Shown piece by piece: positions 48,502 through 61,109 of a stretch of DNA of 64,000 nt. The stretch is from Nematostella vectensis. Taxonomy: Eukaryota; Cnidaria; Anthozoa; Actiniaria; Edwardsiidae. The position numbers and the translations under genes are program-made. How positions within the stretch are numbered: position 1 is the stretch's first letter; every line of letters begins with the position of its first letter. The notes beneath the pieces are model-generated. The model was given only the letters and a program-made list of their open reading frames with translations. It was not told the DNA's origin and did no database searches. Where the stretch lies: positions 2,005,501 to 2,069,500 of the forward strand of contig NC_064043.1 in NCBI RefSeq assembly GCF_932526225.1, read 5' to 3'.

Positions 48502-51500
48502 TTATTTACATACTTCCAACAAATGCGAGAGGTACTGCTTGAACTTGAGCTGGCACTCCTCGATCGTACCTGCATTTTTGGCTGAGCGAAAGGCTTGTAA
48601 CAACAACAGGTCCTTGTTTTGTATGCACACACAAAGATCCTAAGAAAAACAGTCAATCAAGGATATGATCTGTAAGTACTTAGAAAATCAATTCACTAAG
48701 GGGTAGAACCTTTGAAAAGTGTGGAAATAGTTTGGACCATACCTTGATGTTTTGAGTTGTGATTTCCCCTTTTTGGTGAAGTTCTTTTAATTGAACGATG
48801 ATTCTTTGCCAATCTAAGACGACACAAAAAAATTAAACAAAAAAATACAATAACCATATCACATAACACACTTTCAAGGCAAGCAAGAGGGCATCATCTT
48901 ACCAGTTTCATCGCTTTCTTTGGTTTGCGCAGGTACGACACAAGGCTGCATAGGTGTAGCTGTGCAGTTGATTAATTTGCTGCAAGATGGAAGAGTTGTA
49001 ATGGTTGTCCCCCCCTGAAGTGCAGTAACAAATCCCCCCTGTGCAATGGAATCCTGTCCAGGAGTGGATAGGCAAGCTGACACATTTGCAATTGCAGAGT
49101 TATGTGGTCGTGGCTGATAAGTAAATTCAACTGGGTCACTGCACTTTGCATTCTTACTGGTACTAAGAACCTCCAGGTTTACTCTCATAGGTGACATGAT
49201 GTTGAGGTCAAAGAAGGGAGGAGTACATATAACTCCAGCACCCTAAAAAGAAAACAAGCAATTAGTCTCTATTTTCTTGAATATGCTTATGTAGATCACC
49301 AAATCAACAGACTTAAAATTGAAAAAAGGCACTTTCTTACCTGGTGTGACTTATTCTTATCGCAATCAACAAGAGCCTCCCAAACCTTGCCTGTAGGGAC
49401 AAAAACATTTGGGCTTTCAAAATAATGCCTAATTTGTCTAAAACTTTCCCTTACCAAATGGATCAACTTCACATTGACAGACCAAGAAGAAAAACCAAGG
49501 CCACCCTCTCCCACCCTGAAAGCAATTGTCAATAGAAGTTGTCCCATGCAGGAATCATGCTGGATGTAACAGTGTTTTGGAAGAGGCCAAAAGTGCACTG
49601 AGACAAGAATTGTGACATCCTGCATGAACTCCTGTATAGCCTGTGCATGGGATGGCAGTAATCAACAACGTACAGTGTATGTATGTTTGCTATAGTAGAT
49701 TGCAACTGCAACCATCTCGCTATTGCTCCTTTCACATGGATCCCCAGTAAACAAAAATAATCATGGGTGTTTTGGAGGAAAAAAAAACTCTTATTTTGCA
49801 ATCCAAAAATGACATAATACCAGAAATTTAGTGAAGAATCGAAGATAAAATGAACAAAATTTAAGCCCTCACATGGTCTAAATTTGCAGTTGCAACCCTG
49901 TAATGTGATGATAGGTGCTTTATTTTACATTGCTGTAAACACATCACAAACAATCACATGCAAACTCCCTCCACTTGTGAAGTCTAACACCACCTGCTTT
50001 CCAACAAAAACAATCAAATTTACTGCAACTTCCCACATCATGCCCAAAAGCCAAATAGTATAGGAAATTTAGGAAATGGGTAAACTATAAGACTAAAAAT
50101 CCACACATTTTATTATTTTCATATTACCAAGGGAGCCGCTAACCATCCCCGGGCACTCTCACCTCACTTTTCCCGCATTTCTAGTTATAAATCACTCCAA
50201 CCTTTTGTCAACCAAAATGCATGCATTTAAGCCTAAACATTATTTGCCTGACACTTCACACACATGACAGCAGTAATAGCAGTAGTCCAGTGGGAATGAC
50301 AAGGCATCTCTTCTTTTTTCATAAAATGCTTCACCAAAATGTGCCTCAATCAATGCCATTGGAATCATGCATCCCAAGCAAGGCTGCCCTGCCCCAGACA
50401 CCTCCATCAGCACCCCCACCCCACCACACCCTTCTATCACTATTAAAGTACTGCAACACTTATACTGTCAAGTTAGTCTTTGAGAAAGGACTTGAATCAC
50501 CAGATCACTTTACAAAATGCAAAAGTTTTAGAAAATGCCAAATATACACATCCCTTTCTCCATTACTTATTCAAATCTAGGCATACCTTGCTGCCACTTA
50601 AATCGAAACAAACTAATAGTTTTAGCACAGAAGTGAATACGTGAACATGGCAAATTGACGCTTATTGACAGTATAGACCAAGGTCGCAGATGCCATACGC
50701 AAAGGATAAATGGGCATCTGTGACATTGTAATTACAGCAATTATTACAGTTAAAATCATTGCTGAAATCTTAGGCAAAGATCTGCGTAGGAACAAGAATG
50801 TAGCCAAACATTAACAAAAATATATTGTTTTTTGTTTTGTCTTGTTTCTTTGTGGTAAACGATGAAATATATGTATATTTTGTTTCTTTTCCACATCCAT
50901 TCCCATTCCCATATCACAGCTCTAATGCCTGGAAGATAAACAGCAATGCAGCCAATTCATGATTAAAAGACAAACTTTGTCTCACTGTTGTGGTGTTTAA
51001 ATTCATACTGAATTTGTCTTCCACCGGGTAAAGAACAGGTGATTAATGAATCCCTAGATGGCAGTTCACCCACAAGACTTGCTCACACATTAAATCAGAA
51101 AAAAACCTATATCTTTTTTAGGGCAAATGAATATTTTCATTAGAATTTTTATGTCACAGTGGTTAAAGTTTACATGCATCTTACACTCACACTATACAAT
51201 GTTGGTTAGTATTTGACTACTACAGCTCTTAAGGTAATTCCCTTGAAATAGTTCTACAACCCAGAATTTCTTAAAACTTGGCATAAACAATATTGAAGGG
51301 CTTTCAAAAAATGTAATAAAAAAAATGGGGGTGCCGACCTCATTTTCACAACAGAGGGGCGTAGAGTTGGCACGTTTTTACTGATCGCGCGAGGAAAAAT
51401 CCCAACCCTTTAGTTTTCAAAAAGTGCCTATAGTCTTTAGAAAATTAAGTTCTGTTTGTCGAGCTGCCAAAATCCGATCCCTTAACAATAACCCATAGTA

Positions 51501-54500
51501 GCTAATGTTCAAAACAAATTACATTTTAAGAGATTGCACTTAAAGACATTAAAACTTCTACAACCCAACTTTTTTTCTTCTTTCAGTATATCATTTAATT
51601 AACTATTTCAGCAAATAAAAATGGGGGTAACCAACTTCGTTTTTCTGTCAAAGCATTTTTAAGTAAAAAACGCGTGCCTTTAGCTTTGTTTTCTTGTACA
51701 ACTGTTGCGCACGCGCACTTAATAATTGTGTGCGCCACTATGCGCAGAAGGGGTGCGTAGTGCAATTCAAGGGAATTACCTTAATCTCTGCCTATCAATT
51801 TACATAAAAAAATTTTTTTCAATGCCCTCAAGTATAATGTATCAACAAGAAACACAAACACTCTTAAAACTATTTATAATTTCAATGAATAAAAGCAAAT
51901 CAATCAAGAGAAAGCAAAGAAACCAATAACCTAAATTTTAGGAATTAAAGCTTTATTTGGGACTGACAGAATTATGCTTGAAGATTTTAGCCAACCACAA
52001 TACATTGAACAGCAAACAGAAAAAACCACAAAATAGAGTAAAACAGTGATTCATATCAATCTTATGAATCATGAATAACCATTCTATCAGCCCCATTTTC
52101 AAAAACCGACATCAATAGATAAATTTATGTGCAAAGCAATTGATTGGACACCAGAAAGCCTTAACTGAGATCTTGAGATTACCGAGATCTTGAATAAACA
52201 GATTAGGTTTAATATGTGAGCAAAGTCCTTTGTGGTCTCAATGCAGTGCCAAGGCTGGAAGTGCAACTGCAAGGAATGTTAACATCTCCCCCACCCGCAC
52301 CCGCACCAATCAACACATGATTCCCTTGTGGTACAGACCCCCACGTACTAAAGGGTTGCATCTTGTATTACATCATGTTGTCCTGAAACGAGAAGCCCCT
52401 AAAAGTCTAACTACTCAAAAAGACAGCCAAATCTTTGCCATTCTTTTGCATGTTTATTGCAATATGCACTCACTATATTGTAATACAAGACACAACTCTT
52501 CCAGTACTCATAAAAACACAATTGTCTACCATGCCTCTTATATAAAAAGAAAAAACAAAAACAAGAGCTTCAGGGTAGATATCCTATATATATATATATA
52601 TTGTTTTGCAGCCTTCTGAATGTTTGAATGTTGTTAACACAGAACAATTTTAAAATATCAAATAAAAGGCTTCAAATAAATATAGAATATAAAAAAGAGC
52701 TAGAAGACAGCAGCTGGGTGATATCCGAAATTCAGAACATAGAAATTGCTATGTACAAAAAACTGCTAAATGGATAAGGGATTTTGCCAACAAAAAGCAA
52801 TTTAAAAAGATGCCATTTTTATACAAAAAGACGAAAGCACTGAAAGAGGCATGGTAGTGACGAAAACATAAAAATAAATCATTTCTAGCAAGAGCCATGG
52901 CAGGAGAGACAAATAAAGACAACAAAGGAAATTGAAGTCTGAGAAGTCTTTTTCAATATGCAAATATTATAATGACAAAAAAAATCAAATAAGCAGCACA
53001 ATTCTTATGAATGAGAACTTTGGATATTTTTTTCAATGCCATGGTTCTGCTAGTTACTGAGAAAAAAATGAAAAAACAAAAGAAAAAGCCACAGAACAGA
53101 GTCTAACAGTCTGCCTTCACCTGCCATGCTAGCCACATTATCCTCCACCAATCCAAACACACAAATATTCAATTTAGCAAGTGCTTTCAGGCTCATAGAA
53201 ATAAGGCACAAGTTAGCCAGACTGCTAGACTTCTGATGTTGGCAAAAATGCAATCACAATCAAGTCGGCAAGAGAACATGGTTGTGTGGTACTTACCGCT
53301 AGGGAGATTGGCAGAGAATCGGACTTTGAAACCTTAAAAGAGAAATTGAAAAAATAATAAGGAAATGAAATACCATAAAAAGGATAGGGGATTTCAATTA
53401 CATTCAAGGGACTTTCTAATTATAGACAAAATACATTATGTGTTTTATCAACACACAAGTTTAATCAATAATTTATACATGGTAAAATACTAATAGAATG
53501 CAGTTGATGTATAAGTAATTAAACTATTATAACTATTTATTGTCATCCTCACCTGTGGGGAATTTCTTGCCAATAAGACCCAACTCTTCTCCACCCTCTA
53601 CACAACCCTCTGTTCGACTGGTCCACCAGATCTCAGGGTTACCAGTGGCACCAGCTAAAAAACAGGTATAAAAAGATGATCAGCTTACAACAACAGAGCG
53701 ATTGAAATAAAAAAAAGCTATAAAAATTTTATAGAATTTTAGCACTCATAGGCAGAAACAATATTTTTATTTTCATTAAAAAACTTAAAAAACATTATCA
53801 CCTTTTTTAGACCCCAAGGCTAAATTGGGGTCTAGAAAAGGTGATAATGGGAACAGAAATTAACTCCATTGACAAAGAAAAATACTACACTTACACGAAC
53901 TGCACTGGAATATTCTGGATTTACAAGATAGCTTCATCTCGGGAAGACCATCTTTGGCAGGGATATCTGCCTGAAACAGAAGCCTTGCTTCTTTTCTCTC
54001 CTTCTTCCATGTCCTTGGGTCAATTCCTCTCTTTTTTAATTCTTTGTCCCCTTCCCAGTTCCTTAATCTCCTGATACTCAGAGAGTCGAGACTGGACACA
54101 AGCAAATAATGTCAACAAACAGCAGTTTAAAACAGAATTTTTTGGAAGAACAAACATTTGTATAAAAAAAAATGACAGCTAAAAACGTAATAAATAAAAA
54201 AAAGGATTCCCTGTCATCACTGATTTATGTCAACTTTTTTCAGTACATTAGGTTTATGTGTACATTGGTTTCTATCAATTCTTTACTGATAAGTGTTACT
54301 ACATCACACAAAAAGGAACAAAGACAAACAATAAATCATTTCTTGAAAGGGTGAAATGAGAGGGAATTTGGCATGTAATATACATATTGCGGAAATCACA
54401 CTTACATAGCAGTCATATCGCAATCTGGTTCGACAAGCACTTGCACAGCAGGAATTTCACCAGGTAACAAGAACTCCTTGCATGGGACCTTGGTAGAACC

Positions 54501-56471
54501 TGGTCCATGGATGGAATGGTAGTGTGGCTGGCCTGAGCTTGTCACCAGGTGCACAGTTATCCAGACAGAGCCAGAGTAGCCCAGTACCTTTACTGTGGGA
54601 AAAGTGTTGTCACTACTGCCGTGGATTGGCCCTCGGCAGCCTTCACTTTCGTAACGAGCACGGTAATTCTGAAAAAAAAAAAATAACAGAATTTAACAAT
54701 CCCAAGCACTATGGGTACACTGCAATAAATTACAATCTTAACAATGGAAAGTTCTCATCACCTCTTCTGGTTCCTCCAGTAATACAAGCTTGGGTTCACA
54801 AATTGCTGTCTTATCAGCAGACGGCACACTCAAATGATTTCTTGTTATGTCCATGGGGTCAGATGTTGTTGCTAAACCAATTGTTGTAGACAGAGGAGCA
54901 GACACCAAGCCATTCTGGGTATATGATGGCAGTGTTGGGGATGCAGCCTGTGTAGATACTGAAGCAACAGTTGCTGGCATCTGGACAGTTGAATTGCATG
55001 TTGATGCAATCAGCTTCTGGAGCTCTTCGCAGGCTCTTTGGATAGTCGACTCTTGCTGGCTAGTTTTTGCCTCTGGCAGAAAAGCTGTGTTGTTTTTTAG
55101 CAAATCTGCAAGTGCAGGTGTATCATCACACTCCATCCACGCATTTGCCTGGCGCGAAATACCACCATCCTGCTCGCAATCATCCTCATAGCCCGACTCA
55201 GAAGACGGAGAATAGGAAAACGGTGATGGAGACATGGTAGGGGTGGTAGAGACACTGGTGGCAAAAGCTGATTCCACAGGCGACATAGCCTGGTCGCAAT
55301 CTGACATCAGGGAAGATACAAGGGCATTATCAGCATGACATACCACATCTAGGGGTGGCACAAGTGATGTTGATGTAGTAGGTGCGACACTAGTGCCAAG
55401 AAGCAGGGATTCAAAATCATCTTTATCCATGCTTGTCATCTCTGCAATTAAACCATCAGGGAATTCTACGAACCGAAAATACGGGAGAAAAATAGTATTA
55501 GAAATTGTTTATGTATGTCATTACATGCAAATTTTTACTTACCTTGTTCCGTTTGGATTAAAGTTTTTGCCTGAGGTTGGGCTTAGCAAATCAACTAGAA
55601 ACATTTAAGTATAGACACATTATAAAGCTTACCGTTTGACGGATTTGGATCCTCAAAAACTGAAAGCAAACACTGATCCTTCAGTCCAGGATCTGAGAAA
55701 ATAGAAAGGGGCAAAGGTTAAAATTTGGAACAGTTTTCGAATACTTTCCTTCTATATTTGGTTTCATCAAAAAGACGCTACATTTATAGTAAATATATGT
55801 ACTAAATTTTGATTTTCTAGATAACGTCACTCGGAAATAAAAGCTTTGGCACCGCAGTTGACGCAAAGCACACGACAGATAAGTGCAAATTATTATCAAG
55901 TTATTCGCGTCGTACAAAAAAACGAAAAAAACTATATCGTACTTATGCAAAGGTTGTTTACTGTACGTTCTCTTGTAACACGTTGATGGTAAAATATAAA
56001 AAGAAGAATTACTTATAAGTTATTAGACGGGTCGTGGATGATCGATTTTGCGGTGTTTGTCAGAAAGAAGGCCGTACGCCGAAAGAAACAGTAATCAAGG
56101 CTCAGCGTAAAAGCAAATAACATATCGCAAGCATACGCTATAGTTCGAGAAAAAAAAAAAGATTGCGAGCTATTTTCGCCTTATTAGATGCAGTCATGTT
56201 TTTTTACCGAAACAAATTCAGACAGATATCGGATTGAATTTCACTCGACATCATGCTTTAATAGCGAGCGAAACTACAAGTAGATGAAAGATGTAAATAC
56301 TACTTTGTAAGATATATGACGATTCCTACACATTAAACAGTGTTTTATACGACCCTTCCATTTGGTGAAAGCCGAAACTATACTTGTAAATGTCGACAGT
56401 TTGCACTTGAAACATTTGCGAGTCTGAACTCCGCCATTACCTGTAAACGTTTCTGTATCTTCACTTTCCAT
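48502..56471 (-). CDS. Rel homology domain transcription factor (Rel/NF-kB - NFAT superfamily)
   Basis: Eleven exons: 56441..56471, 55633..55692, 54762..55465, 54406..54668, 53895..54091, 53553..53654, 53297..53332, 49341..49390, 48903..49242, 48743..48813, 48502..48639; 663 residues, all phases consistent. Residues 1-265 are Ser/Thr/Pro-rich (MESEDTETFT.., SPSPFSYSPSSESGYEDD) and look like a regulatory or activation region. The DNA-binding RHD-N starts near residue 266 with RARYESEGCRGPIHG and FPTVKVLGY, and ends near ARLLFQADIP. The second, immunoglobulin-like domain (IPT) runs from about 424 (GCVEGGEELGLIGKKF) to 526 (VICTPPF..SPMRVNLEV, DPVEFTYQP). RARYESEG and IGKKF resemble NFAT; TPPF..MRV and DPVEFTY resemble Rel/NF-kB. 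No ankyrin repeats follow. Instead there is a 137-residue tail ending in a helical Leu/Lys/Gln segment (WQRIIVQLKELHQKGE, CQLKFKQYLSHLLEVCK). The family call is certain; the subfamily is not. Confidence 0.9.
51239..51784. mobile_element. TTAA-flanked MITE (piggyBac-like)
   Basis: Begins TTAAGGTAATTCCCTTGAA and ends with its perfect 19-bp complement TTCAAGGGAATTACCTTAA. The terminal TTAA on both sides fits a piggyBac-type target site. 546 bp with no transposase, in the 3.9-kb RHD intron between exons 7 and 8. Confidence 0.75.
53793..53849. other. 25-bp-stem hairpin in an RHD gene intron
   Basis: Arms CATTATCACCTTTTTTAGAC + CCCAA and TTGGGGTCTAGAAAAGGTGA + TAATG pair over 25 nt with a single mismatch and a 7-nt loop. 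It lies 46 nt downstream of the exon 5 donor on the transcribed strand. It could be a solo foldback element, a precursor-like hairpin, or a splicing structure. Confidence 0.6.
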
Positions 56472-57835
56472 GGATAAAACCGACTCAGAAACTCACAGAA
56501 TAGCAAGAAATTATTACCAAGAAGTTAAAAAGCGACGTAATATCCCTGAATAGCGTTAAAAAGCGAAAGCTCGCACTGAATTGTCAAATATTTGGCGCAC
56601 TTCGTAACAACCTTGAACAACCTTCTTCTCTGAGGTTTGCCGAGACAATGAGTGACCGCATTGGATCAAGGGACACTATAGACACTGCGCCAAACCTGAT
56701 TGGCCAACTCTGAAACGTCACTCCGCGTCACCACGAATCTCGCAAACTGACAACAGAAAATGTTGGCGGTAAAATTTGGTTCGAGAAATCCCTGTCTACG
56801 AAGACGTCAAAATATAAAACAAAGACAAGCAGAGTCGAAATAGTAAAAATAAGGGTCTTCAATACGAAACCTTGAAAGCAAACGGATAGCGCTGGGAATA
56901 AACCACCATTCAGACACAAGTTGTATAACGTACGTGCGATAAAAAAGGGTCGTTTAAAACGAGTTTTGTAAGTAATTCAAGCTTGCTTTAATTATATTCC
57001 TTGACCATCAACATAAAATAAAACAAATTACTCGTTCATGGCTTTTAGGATTGTTGTCAGTCATGTAAGAGAGAGTTCGAGACTAGAGTCGCCCCACTGA
57101 GACATAATGCAAATAGACGACGGGCAAGAACTTCACAAAAATATAAGCCAAATAAGGAGCGAGCGAGATTCTTCTATTCAAGAATGCAAAACAAAATTGA
57201 GCCACTGGGTTGCTACATATATTAAGTCAAGATATTGTGTTTGTTTTGCAACTGCATCTCAATTTGCGAGCCACCGACAATCAACTCGCGCCCTGGGGTA
57301 AAAGGATCGCTTACGTCGAACGAGTATCTGCTTTCTCTCGATTGAAACATAAAATCAACGGTCGAAGATATCGTATCCGAATATTTTTTGCAATATTCCC
57401 TTTATTCAGGGTTAGACTTTGAATGAATGCACTCTCGATTGTTTAAATTCAAAAGCGTTTTTAATCCCCTAGGACATGTCTGCTTGTGTTGCTAAATGTG
57501 TCAGGCATCAGACATGCAAATTCCAGTCCGACCGCGGCGCGCTTTAAGCAATTTCGTTAAACATAAAGTGAAAAAAATGTCCTTATTCTTAGTGATATTC
57601 TTGCAAGATGTTAGATCTTATAAGCAGAAAACTCGAATCACTTCGTGTTTTTGCGATGCACGTTGTTTTTAAAGGTTTTTGGACTCTCCCGCAGAAATAA
57701 TTCGAGCAGTAGAAGGGTCACGAAATGACTCTTGTGCTTTGAATATGCGAAACGAAAGCCGTCGATTTAATCGCTAAAGATACTAAAAAATCGAGAATAT
57801 CTACTTCGTTGAACTACCGTTATGCTCGAACTCAC

Positions 57836-57860
57836 CAAAACATTTGTCTGTGGCTAGCAT
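57836..57860 (-). CDS. Possible alternative first coding exon of the RHD factor
   Basis: The minus strand has ATG CTA GCC ACA GAC AAA TGT TTT G|GTGAGT, encoding MLATDKCF and leaving one nucleotide before a consensus donor. That is the same phase as the MESEDTETFT exon at 56441..56471. It could therefore splice to exon 2 (55633..55692) with no frameshift, giving a different N-terminus from a promoter about 1.4 kb further upstream. No homology supports it; the case is phase plus donor quality only. Confidence 0.4.
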
Positions 57861-57899
57861 TCTGCTGATATTTGCAGCTCGGGAGACCAGTCAAACAAG

Positions 57900-60039
57900 T
57901 TTCTTTGCTTCTTCTAAAACCAATATGGCCGCTTTGAAATCCTGTTGCTAAAAACCTGTAAAACCGGTTTTTCGATCCTTTATATGGTTATATGTATCCG
58001 TATTGTGATTGGTGAATAGTGATGTCATACTCTACCTAATATGGGACCGAGTGCCAAATTGATAAAATGTCGTCATAACTCCAACTAAAAATAGACGCGG
58101 AGGCGTAATATCAAAACAAAACTCGTCTGCTCTTTCTAGTTGTCAATTATGTTGGTTTATTTCGACAAAGAGGTTTTTTTTTACATTGAAGCTAGATTTA
58201 CGCTTTAGCCATGGAATTTACATAAAATTTCGACTGAAATATGATCATAAACAGGAAATGCGTCTTTCAACGTTTGCGGCTGTCAATCGAAATAATTCAG
58301 TGTCATTTCAGGAACAAATCATTTCTAAGCTTTTCTTTGTAAATGATCGCATTATGTTTCGCCACAAATTAATTGACCAAATATGAAAGGGGGGCACATT
58401 GGGAGGGGGGTCTAACTACCGCAATACCGCACAAAATTTACGAAAATACCGCAATACCGCAGAAAAAAATCGAAACATCGCATACCGCACATACGGACGA
58501 GGTTTTGAAAAGCATACGCGCGACACCCTTACATTTCTAGGTTTCCCGCTAGGTCATCCCGTACCAAGGGCAAATCCCGCGCAACGCAGGACTAATTAAA
58601 ACCGTAACACCGCAATATTTTAATTTATTATTTACGGCAATAGCGCCGTTTAAAAAGCAAAATATAGTATCTCGCAGTGTTTTGAAATACCGCATCACAG
58701 CATGTTCTTTGCTCTTTTACCGCAATCTTGAACAAAAAGGGCCAATACCGCAAAACCCAATCTCCCCCCCCTGTAAGTGATTGGTGCTCTTATTGAGGGG
58801 GGGGGAGGGAAGGTGATAAACAAATGACAGAAAACAATGGCAATTTACGAAATTTCATACCATATTTGGGACGTTCAGAGACCAGGCCTTCAATCTGCTA
58901 ACCGTGAACCTCTGTCCAATATAAAACGTATAACGACGTATAATGTAAACGATATTGTATCTATCGCACCCCTTTACGACCTGGCACGTCAGACTTAGTA
59001 CAAATACTTTCTTTTCATGCGGAACATCTTCTTAAGAGGCAACACTTAAGAAGATGTCATTTGTCCTATTTGATGCGTTAATTTTGAAATAAATCTTTCA
59101 TATAAAACAAAAGGGAGGTTCTCGCATTTGCTCCTCATATTATAAACACTGGTATACGTCCCTCTAGAGTCGAATAGTGTTTGGTAAGTCTTATATGCTA
59201 AACATGCTCACATGCATGCAAAGTAATATCGGCTAGGGTGCATTAGTTGGGCAGCTTTGCTTGGTGTCGCCATAGTTATATGGAGCTTTGCTTGGTGTCG
59301 CCATAGTTATTTGAAGTAATGAATTTTGCATATTTGTTATATGTCTTTTTACAGCATACAATACACCAAACATTTATGAATCTCTTTCACAACCGCAAAT
59401 TATTTTCTAGTATGTTTTTAATCTTTATATTCTTATCCAGGCGCGTACTCAGGACTGGCGGGGTGGGGGGGGGGGGGGGGGGGGGGTGGGGGCTGCGCAG
59501 TCATCTAGTATGTTTTTAATCTTTATATTCTTATCCAGGCGCGTACTCAGGACTGGCTGGGGGGGGGGGGGGGGGGGGGGGGGAGGGTGGGGGCTGCGCA
59601 GTCATAGGTATCACATGGAAAAGGCATAGTTTTTAAAGATTCCTTAATTTTGGCCGCCAAGAGGGTGGTGCGCGCCTGTTATACGCTGGTCTTTTACTGT
59701 ATTACTAAACCGGCGTGGATATTTAATGATTTTAGATATTCAAATATTCGATGCTGAAAAAAAAAAGAGATAAAGCCACGTAGATCTGACGTGTAACTGA
59801 TAACTCAGAGCCTGAGTTTCTCACATTAGCACCACCCTTCACCACCCTTCGTAAACATATGTTTTTAGGAACAAGGAGACATGAAGCAATCGAAAACTAG
59901 TGGCTCTTCGCACGCCTAGCGATCTCCGATACGATTATGACCACGATCTTGTATAACGATTATCTAGTCAAGATACCCGTTCAGATTGTGGCGTGATGAT
60001 GTTGGATTACACGCTGAACACTCGAGATTGCTAAAGTGA
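57900..60039. other. Region between the RHD gene and the Gln-rich exon
   Basis: No supported gene. Contains an ACCGCAATACCGCA-type repeat (58.43-58.50 and 58.69-58.76 kb), a 13-bp palindrome CATCTTCTTAAG..CTTAAGAAGATG at 59027-59055, and a ~108-bp duplication at 59408-59600 in which each copy carries GGCGCGTACTCAGGACTGG followed by a poly-G tract. Confidence 0.55.
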
Positions 60040-60409
60040 TTCAAACTCATACCTCCATTCTACATTGGTATTTTGTAATTTAATCATTGATCTGTTAAAT
60101 ACTCACGTGAATGCTTGGACATGTTCTCGAGAATACTGATGGCATACTCGACACTGTCGTACTGGTGGTAGTGCATCGAGGGGTCCGCGCACGGAGGAGG
60201 GGAGAGGATAGGAGGGTGGAAGTCATTCAAACTCATACCTCCATTCTTCATTGGTATTTTGTAATTTAATCATTGATCTGTTCAATACTCACGTGAATGC
60301 TTGGACATGTTCTCGAGAATACTGATGGCATACTCGACACTGTCGTACTGGTGGTAGTGCATCGAGGGGTCCGCGCACGGAGGAGGGGAGAGGATAGGAG
60401 GGTGGAAGA
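60040..60409 (-). repeat. 186-bp tandem duplication across the donor of the Gln-rich exon
   Basis: Two nearly identical 186-bp copies. Each contains the last ~117 nt of the exon, the CATTCAC|GTGAGTATT donor, and downstream intron. Donor positions are 60293 (continuous with the exon) and 60107. Reading past the first donor hits TGA within three codons. Confidence 0.85.
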
Positions 60410-61109
60410 TTGACGGGGGATGTTCCCTACTGAAGGTTTCAAATGTTGGGTCTTGTACCGCGTAATGTTGCTTAAGTCTTGGGGCTTGTTCTTGCTGCTT
60501 GAATCTTGCGCCTTGTTCTTGCTGCTTAAGTCTTGCGGCTTGTTCTTGCTGCTTCAATCTTGCGCCTTGTTCTTGCTGTATAAATCTTGTGCCATGTTCT
60601 TGCTGTATAAATCTTGCGCCTTGTTCTTGCTGCTTAAATCTTGCGCCTTGTTCTTGCTGTATAAATCTTGGGGCTTGTTCTTGCTGTATAAATCTTGCGC
60701 CTTGTTCTTGCTGTATAAATCTTGCGGCTTGTCCTTGCTGCTTGAATCTTGCGGCTTGTTCTTCCATCTCGAATCTCCCTAAAAAACCTGCTACTTCATG
60801 TTGCAGTACGGTTCCTGTTTGATAAAATTGTTGCTGGAAATCCACTGCTTGTTCTAGTTCCTTGAATACAGGTTGTGGGAATCTGGCTAATTGGCCTGGC
60901 AAAGTATATCCTATCGCATGTTCTTGTTGTTGGAAGTTCACTGCATGCGGCTGTGTAAAGCAAGTTCCTTGAGGGTGATTAGGAAACGCTGTCGTTGCTT
61001 GTTGATTATAACTGAATCTTGCTTGTGGTTGATGTTGCGAATGCCCTAAAGTTAGAGACTGGCGGCAAGCACTAAGTCTAAAAAGCTGATGATCTTGAAG
61101 ATTGTGCAT
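60293..61109 (-). CDS. Gln-rich coding exon with 9-residue repeats, function unknown
   Basis: Open from ATG at 61109 (good context, CAAAAATG) for 272 codons to CATTCAC|GTGAGT. The N-terminal half is Gln/His/Phe-rich (QPQARFSYNQQATTAFP). Residues about 110-205 are roughly a dozen 9-residue repeats of the type FIQQEQGAR or FKQQEQAAR. The end is distinct and non-repetitive: SMHYHQYDSVEYAISILE followed by NMSKHS. I do not recognise the family. The exon ends one nucleotide into a codon, the same phase as the RHD gene's first exons, so it could be a distal 5' exon of that gene, or a separate gene whose other exons I cannot see. The repetitive part looks like a low-complexity interaction or activation region. 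Confidence 0.6.
60470..60770 (-). repeat. 27-bp coding minisatellite in the Gln-rich exon
   Basis: About a dozen units of 27 bp (plus-strand core TTGTTCTTGCTGTATAAATC) encode the F[IK]QQEQ[GA][AP]R repeats. The period is a multiple of three and the units differ mainly at third positions and at the I/K and G/A/P sites, so array length can vary without breaking the frame. Confidence 0.85.

Noticed and set aside
54847-55191. Plus-strand open frame of 114 codons
   Set aside because: Antisense to the large Ser/Thr-rich exon of the RHD gene and explained by its composition.
55543-55594. Candidate 52-nt exon of the RHD gene (VDLLSPTSGKNFNPNGT) with good splice sites
   Set aside because: Including it between exons 2 and 3 shifts the frame to an immediate stop. 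It may be a poison cassette or 5' UTR exon, but I cannot support it as coding.
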